Source: Desulfobacterales bacterium (GTDB lineage: Bacteria > Desulfobacterota > Desulfobacteria > Desulfobacterales > JAUWMJ01). From it: a stretch of DNA of 8,921 nt. Shown in pieces: positions 5,574 through 8,921 of this stretch; within the stretch, counting starts at the first letter, position 1, and every line of letters starts with the position of its first letter. Under the pieces are notes generated by a model. That model was not told the origin of the DNA. It did not search any database and worked only from the letters and a program-made list of their open reading frames with translations. Location: contig JAUWMJ010000089.1 of NCBI GenBank assembly GCA_030613225.1, positions 1-8,921 of the forward strand, given 5' to 3'. A program made the position numbers and the translations under genes.

Positions 5574-6962
5574 ATGAATTTTCAGAATTCTATCAACTCA
5601 AGCCGTTTTGGAAGCGAACAGGGAGATGTAAACACGACCCGGAACCGACAAAAATACTGGGAGAGAAACCTGTCCGAAACTGCCGGATCCATCTGTGCCA
5701 GAGACAATAAATATTTTTTGCATCAGAATCTGTCTACTCCTGTGATGAATGTATTATCAAAAGCCCATGGCATATATATAGAGGACATTGACGGGAATAA
5801 ATATATGGACATGCATGGCAATGGTGTCCATAACGCCGGGTTTAACAATCCGGAAATCATCCAGGCAATAAAGGATCAGCTGGATACTCAAATGACCTTC
5901 TGCCCCAGGCGTTATACAAATTCCACAGCAGTCGATCTTGCCCAAAAACTTGCCGAGATTACCCCCGGAGACCTTTGCAAATCACTTTTCTGTCCCGGCG
6001 GATCAGAGGCAATTGAAATGGCCATCACCCTGGCAAAACAGGTAACGGGCCACTTTAAAACAATCTCATTCTGGGATTCTTTTCATGGCGCCGGCTTTGC
6101 AGCCGCCAGCGTGGGCGGGGAGGAACTTTTCAAAGGGGGGATGGGGCCCATGATGCCCGGAGCCATGCATGTGGAATTTCCCAACTACTATCGAAATCCC
6201 TGGGGTTTCAGCAGCCAGGAAGAGGTGGACAAGGAGTACCTGCGTCAGATTAAAACAATCCTGGAACGGGAACCCGGCGTTGCTGCTATCATTGGTGAAC
6301 CCATTTCGGCGACCCCGGTGGTTCCCAGCAAAAATTACTGGGAAGGGGTAAAAGATCTGTGCGAAAGATACGGTGCGCTTGTTATATTTGATGAAATCAT
6401 TGAAGGATTTGGCAGAACAGGAAAAATGTTTGTCAGCGAGCATTTCATCACACCGGATGTTCTGGTTTTAGGAAAATCAATGGGTGGCGGACTGCTGCCT
6501 TTTGCAGGCATTGTGACTAAACAGCGCTACGACAACCTGAAACATCGCTCCATCGGCCATTATACCCATGAAAAAAATGCCCTTTGCTCAACTGCAGCGT
6601 TAGCTGAAATAGAGTATATTCAGAAAAACAACCTGGTGGAAAATGCTGCCAGGGTCGGGGCCCATGCCATGTCCCGCTTGAATGAACTCAAGGAAAAGCA
6701 TCCGCTTATCGGTAATATCGCAGGTGTCGGTCTTCATTTGGGAATTGACCTTGTCAAGGACCCAAAGACAAAAGAACGGGCAGTTGAAGAGGCGGACAGC
6801 ATCATGTACAAGGCCATGGAAAGGGGGCTGGCATTTAAAACAATTGAAGGGAATATCATCACACTAAGACCGGCCCTCACCATAACCATGGAGGAAATGG
6901 ACCGGGTTGTGGATATCCTGGATGAAACCATTGGAGAGGTGGAAAACGGCAGCTTTTATTAA
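5574..6962 (+). CDS. Class III PLP-dependent aminotransferase, paralogue of the preceding gene
   Basis: The 462-residue product aligns along its whole length with its upstream neighbour, sharing LSTPVMN, DMHGNGVHNAGF, FCPRRYTN, FWDSFHGAG, GPMMPG, FGRTGKMF, GHYTHEK and KHPLIG. It keeps the common class III phosphate-binding form CPGGSEAIE (140-148), where the neighbour has GGTGAIG. D273 lies in IFDEIIEGFGRTG and the PLP lysine is K301 in VLGKSMGGG. The four-cysteine insertion of the neighbour is replaced by a segment without cysteines (about 202-228), and the N-terminus is longer by roughly 9 residues. This suggests a duplication followed by specialisation: a true transaminase, a second substrate or a heteromeric partner are all possible. 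An AAAGGA ribosome binding site precedes the ATG. The stop lies only 8 nt from the end of the convergent gene. Confidence 0.85.
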   Translation: MNFQNSINSSRFGSEQGDVNTTRNRQKYWERNLSETAGSICARDNKYFLHQNLSTPVMNVLSKAHGIYIEDIDGNKYMDMHGNGVHNAGFNNPEIIQAIKDQLDTQMTFCPRRYTNSTAVDLAQKLAEITPGDLCKSLFCPGGSEAIEMAITLAKQVTGHFKTISFWDSFHGAGFAAASVGGEELFKGGMGPMMPGAMHVEFPNYYRNPWGFSSQEEVDKEYLRQIKTILEREPGVAAIIGEPISATPVVPSKNYWEGVKDLCERYGALVIFDEIIEGFGRTGKMFVSEHFITPDVLVLGKSMGGGLLPFAGIVTKQRYDNLKHRSIGHYTHEKNALCSTAALAEIEYIQKNNLVENAARVGAHAMSRLNELKEKHPLIGNIAGVGLHLGIDLVKDPKTKERAVEEADSIMYKAMERGLAFKTIEGNIITLRPALTITMEEMDRVVDILDETIGEVENGSFY

Positions 6963-6970
6963 ATCCCGGC

Positions 6971-8053
6971 TTACCTTATGGGTTTTTTCTCCTTGGAGGA
7001 TATGGGGATCAGGGTCTGGGTTTTGGTCACATCCTGAACCCGACGGACTTTTTTATGAACAAATTGACCGATAATTTCTGCGTCGGAAGAGAGTAAATCA
7101 CGTTTCATAATCACTTTTGCAATCAGATCAAATACACCGTGTACAAAATGGACCTCCTGGATCTCTTCCAGATTATGCAGCTTTTTCATTACCTCGTATT
7201 CTTTTCCGACTTTTACTTCAATTAATATAAAAGCCGATATCCAGTGTTTCATTTCCGGCGGTTCAAACTCTTTTAACTTTTCCATTTTTAATCTGAACTC
7301 CTCCATGTTTTTAGGGATCAATTGGTCAATTCCAATACCGTATTCCCGTTCTTTTCCTTTCACCCATTGGTGAGTAGATATATAGACATAAAGGTCTGAT
7401 TTGGTCCTGTTGGAAAATTGAGAGTCCAAGCGGCTGTTCTTGATAATGGCTGCCAGAGGTTTATATATGGTTTTATACCAGTCAAAGGCAGCTGCATGAT
7501 AATCTATCTGATCATCACTGGTTTTCATTAAAAAATCATGGTGTTCATCAATCTGTTTAAGCAAACGGCCATACTGACCCACTTCGGTTAATTCAATTGT
7601 ATCCGGCAATTTTGTGTTCGCCAGGAACGTCGCTTTTTCCCTGTAAATAATGTTTTCCAGCGTATTTTTGGAAGGAAGAAATTCCGTTATCTGGGCATCA
7701 ATAAACTCATAGCTCAATTTCTTGGCAGCTGAAACACGGTGATTCCCGTCCAGGACATAGTACTCATTTTTAATCTGGTAAAGGGTAACGGGCGGAAGAG
7801 TAATTTTCTTTTTAAATGCCTCTTTAACCAGTTCAAGCCTTGCTGAAGGCCGATCTTTTTTTAACCTAAACTGCCGATTAAAATCCTTATACCGTCCTAC
7901 ACTGCCTACAATTTTATCCAGAGGCACAGCGCGAATGCCCAGGTTCCTTTCATCATAGGCTTCTTCCTTGTTCTGATTGTCGACAAAACTTTTTATACTG
8001 CTGTCATCAGCGTTATCTTGCCGAGAAAATAATTTTTTTAAGTATTTTTTCAT
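6971..8053 (-). CDS. ParB-like N-terminal domain protein with Lrp/AsnC-type (RAM) C-terminal domain
   Basis: The 360-residue protein has a basic N-terminus and a ParB/sulfiredoxin-like domain at about 38-127: the AVPLDKIVGSVGRYKDF strand-helix, then YYVLDGNHRVSAAKKLSYEFIDAQITEF, whose DGNHR at 102-106 is the family's key motif. A middle region (about 130-265), with a conserved-looking RTKSDLYVYISTHQW, is of a type I cannot assign. The last part (272-349; AFILIEVKVGKEYEVMKKL, VHFVHGVFDLIAKV) has the pattern of a Lrp/AsnC effector-binding RAM domain. It lacks the helix-turn-helix expected of chromosomal ParB and is not next to parA, so it is probably a regulator or nucleotide-dependent switch and not a partition protein. 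Its ATG overlaps the stop of the metallophosphoesterase gene (ATGA) and has no ribosome binding site of its own, pointing to translational coupling. Its function is unknown. Confidence 0.72.
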   Translation of the reverse strand: MKKYLKKLFSRQDNADDSSIKSFVDNQNKEEAYDERNLGIRAVPLDKIVGSVGRYKDFNRQFRLKKDRPSARLELVKEAFKKKITLPPVTLYQIKNEYYVLDGNHRVSAAKKLSYEFIDAQITEFLPSKNTLENIIYREKATFLANTKLPDTIELTEVGQYGRLLKQIDEHHDFLMKTSDDQIDYHAAAFDWYKTIYKPLAAIIKNSRLDSQFSNRTKSDLYVYISTHQWVKGKEREYGIGIDQLIPKNMEEFRLKMEKLKEFEPPEMKHWISAFILIEVKVGKEYEVMKKLHNLEEIQEVHFVHGVFDLIAKVIMKRDLLSSDAEIIGQFVHKKVRRVQDVTKTQTLIPISSKEKKPIR

Positions 8054-8646
8054 TTTATATAATCAAACACATGGTATCCAAACGTATTTATCACATCTGT
8101 TTTATTAATTACGGTTTTCCGTTCTTTTTTGTTTTTAAAATAGATATGAATATGACCATGTAAAAAATATTTGGGAGAATATCTGTTAATAAGGCCCCGG
8201 AAGCATTTAAAACCTCTGTGGCATGGATCTTTGCCGTCATGGACATGCCTGGGAGGTGCATGGGAAATAATCATATCAACCCCTCTGTGCCACCAGATTT
8301 TAAACTTGGTTTTCATGACCATCCTTGCCATCTGTTTCTCTGTATACTGAAGCTGCTCCCCATTATACCAGTGGGACCCCTCCAAACCCATTATCCTGAC
8401 GTCCTTATATACTATTATTTTACCATGCAGGTCAACACACCCCTGGGGTGGTTTCAAGTCATATATCCCATCATGATTTCCCTTGATATAAAACAAGGGC
8501 ACATTGAATACCGTCACCAAATAGGTCAGGTATTCAGGCGGCAGATCACCACATGACAAGATCAGATCAATACCGGAAAAAGACTTATAGGCACCGGGCT
8601 CATAAAGCATGGGCTCGACATAATCGGAAACAGATAAAATTCTCAT
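8050..8646 (-). CDS. Calcineurin-like metallophosphoesterase
   Basis: The 198-residue protein carries the ordered metal-binding motifs of the calcineurin-like phosphoesterase superfamily: D8 (VSDYVEP), GD at 33-34 (SCGDLP), GNHD at 56-59, H129 (ISHAPP) and GHIH at 164-167. The first motif is D-x-V where most members have D-x-H, so one usual metal ligand is missing; the flanking wording (VSDYVEPMLYEP, DLILSCGDLPPEYL, GLEGSHWYNG) suggests a distinct subfamily. There is no signal peptide, so it is cytoplasmic. Substrates in the superfamily range from cyclic nucleotides to nucleic acids and phosphoproteins; none can be assigned here. It is the first gene of a two-gene unit with the ParB-like protein, whose start overlaps its stop by four bases. 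An AGGAGG sequence lies about 12-14 nt upstream of the ATG, longer than ideal spacing; no other in-frame start fits better. Confidence 0.8.
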   Translation of the reverse strand: MRILSVSDYVEPMLYEPGAYKSFSGIDLILSCGDLPPEYLTYLVTVFNVPLFYIKGNHDGIYDLKPPQGCVDLHGKIIVYKDVRIMGLEGSHWYNGEQLQYTEKQMARMVMKTKFKIWWHRGVDMIISHAPPRHVHDGKDPCHRGFKCFRGLINRYSPKYFLHGHIHIYFKNKKERKTVINKTDVINTFGYHVFDYIK

Positions 8647-8713
8647 CCCGGCGTTTTGTCCTCCTGTAATGTCTTAAACCTTCAGGTACACCTTTTTGGA
8701 TAGCCTTTTGTAT

Positions 8714-8741
8714 TTATTAAACTTACACTCCCTTAAGTCAA
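8714..8741 (-). promoter_or_regulatory. Possible sigma-70 promoter for the metallophosphoesterase/ParB-like pair
   Basis: On the minus strand a TTGACT -35 box (8741-8736) is followed after 16 bp by TAATAA (8719-8714), a weak -10. This would place the start near 8706 and give a leader of about 60 nt. The -35 is good and the -10 poor, so this is tentative. The rest of 8647-8826 is AT-rich with no gene. Confidence 0.3.
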
Positions 8742-8826
8742 GGTAGTAATTATTCTATTTTATATAACATTTGTACCCTAACGCCCATTCGAAACAAAAA
8801 GGTTGTACAATCTGCATCCTGTAAGC

Positions 8827-8921
8827 GTTCACAGGTGCTGCAGATGTGTGTGATCAGGGCGACCAGCTATAGTCTGCTATGCTGGTTGCCCTGATCACGC
8901 GCAGATGCGGTGCCTGTGAAC
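8827..8921 (+). ncRNA. 95-nt near-perfect hairpin at the window end, possible structured RNA or repeat
   Basis: A 41-nt left arm (8827-8867, starting GTTCACAGG) and a 41-nt right arm (8881-8921, ending CCTGTGAAC) pair across a 13-nt centre that itself closes as ATAG/CTAT around TCTG. Of the 41 positions, 33 are Watson-Crick pairs and 6 are G-U wobbles in a plus-strand RNA. The remaining two are adjacent G-A and A-G mismatches, which can form a tandem sheared pair. On the minus strand the wobbles become A-C mismatches. The element may continue past the window. No ORF is present. It may be a structured RNA, a repetitive palindrome or a protein-binding dyad; which is not decided by the sequence. 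Confidence 0.5.

Noticed and set aside
8218..8556. Plus-strand 112-codon frame
   Set aside because: It is antisense to the metallophosphoesterase motifs and has no protein family signal.
8827..8921. Integron attC site
   Set aside because: The ends GTTCACA and TGTGAAC do not fit the GTTRRRY/RYYYAAC core sites, and no cassette gene or integrase is present.

Overview
The window looks like accessory or regulatory chromosome from an anaerobic, sulfur- or metal-respiring deltaproteobacterium, most likely of the Desulfobacterales type. This is inferred from an exported multiheme c-type cytochrome, a NifX/NifB-type cofactor-binding protein, a near-consensus sigma-54 promoter, and many palindromic MITE-like and short tandem repeats in the intergenic DNA. 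No rRNA, tRNA, CRISPR array or transposase gene is visible.

Layout. At the left edge, 1-111 on the minus strand is the first 37 codons of a probable Crp/Fnr-type cyclic-nucleotide-binding protein, and a 172-bp palindromic element (135-306) lies directly upstream of its ribosome binding site. From 307 to 1086 there is no gene. This stretch holds a second inverted-repeat block (379-623), repeated CATATTG motifs and a sigma-54 promoter at 876-892. That promoter faces a three-gene set on the plus strand: a NifX-like protein (1087-1434), an 11-heme cytochrome (1561-2904) and an exported rhodanese (2985-3419), closed by a clear terminator (3437-3477). A 690-bp repeat-rich spacer follows, with a 187-bp palindromic element at 3595-3781 and short repeats to about 4060. 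Two tandem paralogous class III PLP enzymes (4170-5540 and 5574-6962) come next; the first closely resembles the PbfA (1-hydroxy-2-aminoethylphosphonate ammonia-lyase) group. A minus-strand pair converges on them: a metallophosphoesterase (8050-8646) translationally coupled to a ParB-like/Lrp-RAM-like protein (6971-8053). The right edge is a 95-nt near-perfect hairpin (8827-8921).

The most notable observation is in the cytochrome. The signal peptide and first heme motif lie in the same frame as the other ten heme motifs, but an in-frame TGA at 1774-1776 separates them. The TGA is followed at selenocysteine-compatible spacing by a hairpin with a GUU loop. Without read-through the ten-heme part would have no export signal, so this is a good candidate for an undescribed selenocysteine-containing multiheme cytochrome. 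A recent nonsense mutation remains possible.

How the genes may work together (inference): sigma-54 and an unknown activator would switch on a periplasmic redox/sulfur module of cytochrome plus persulfide-carrying rhodanese, with the NifX-like protein in an assembly or sensing role. The PLP pair and the ParB-like/phosphoesterase pair appear to be independent units with no shared pathway visible here.
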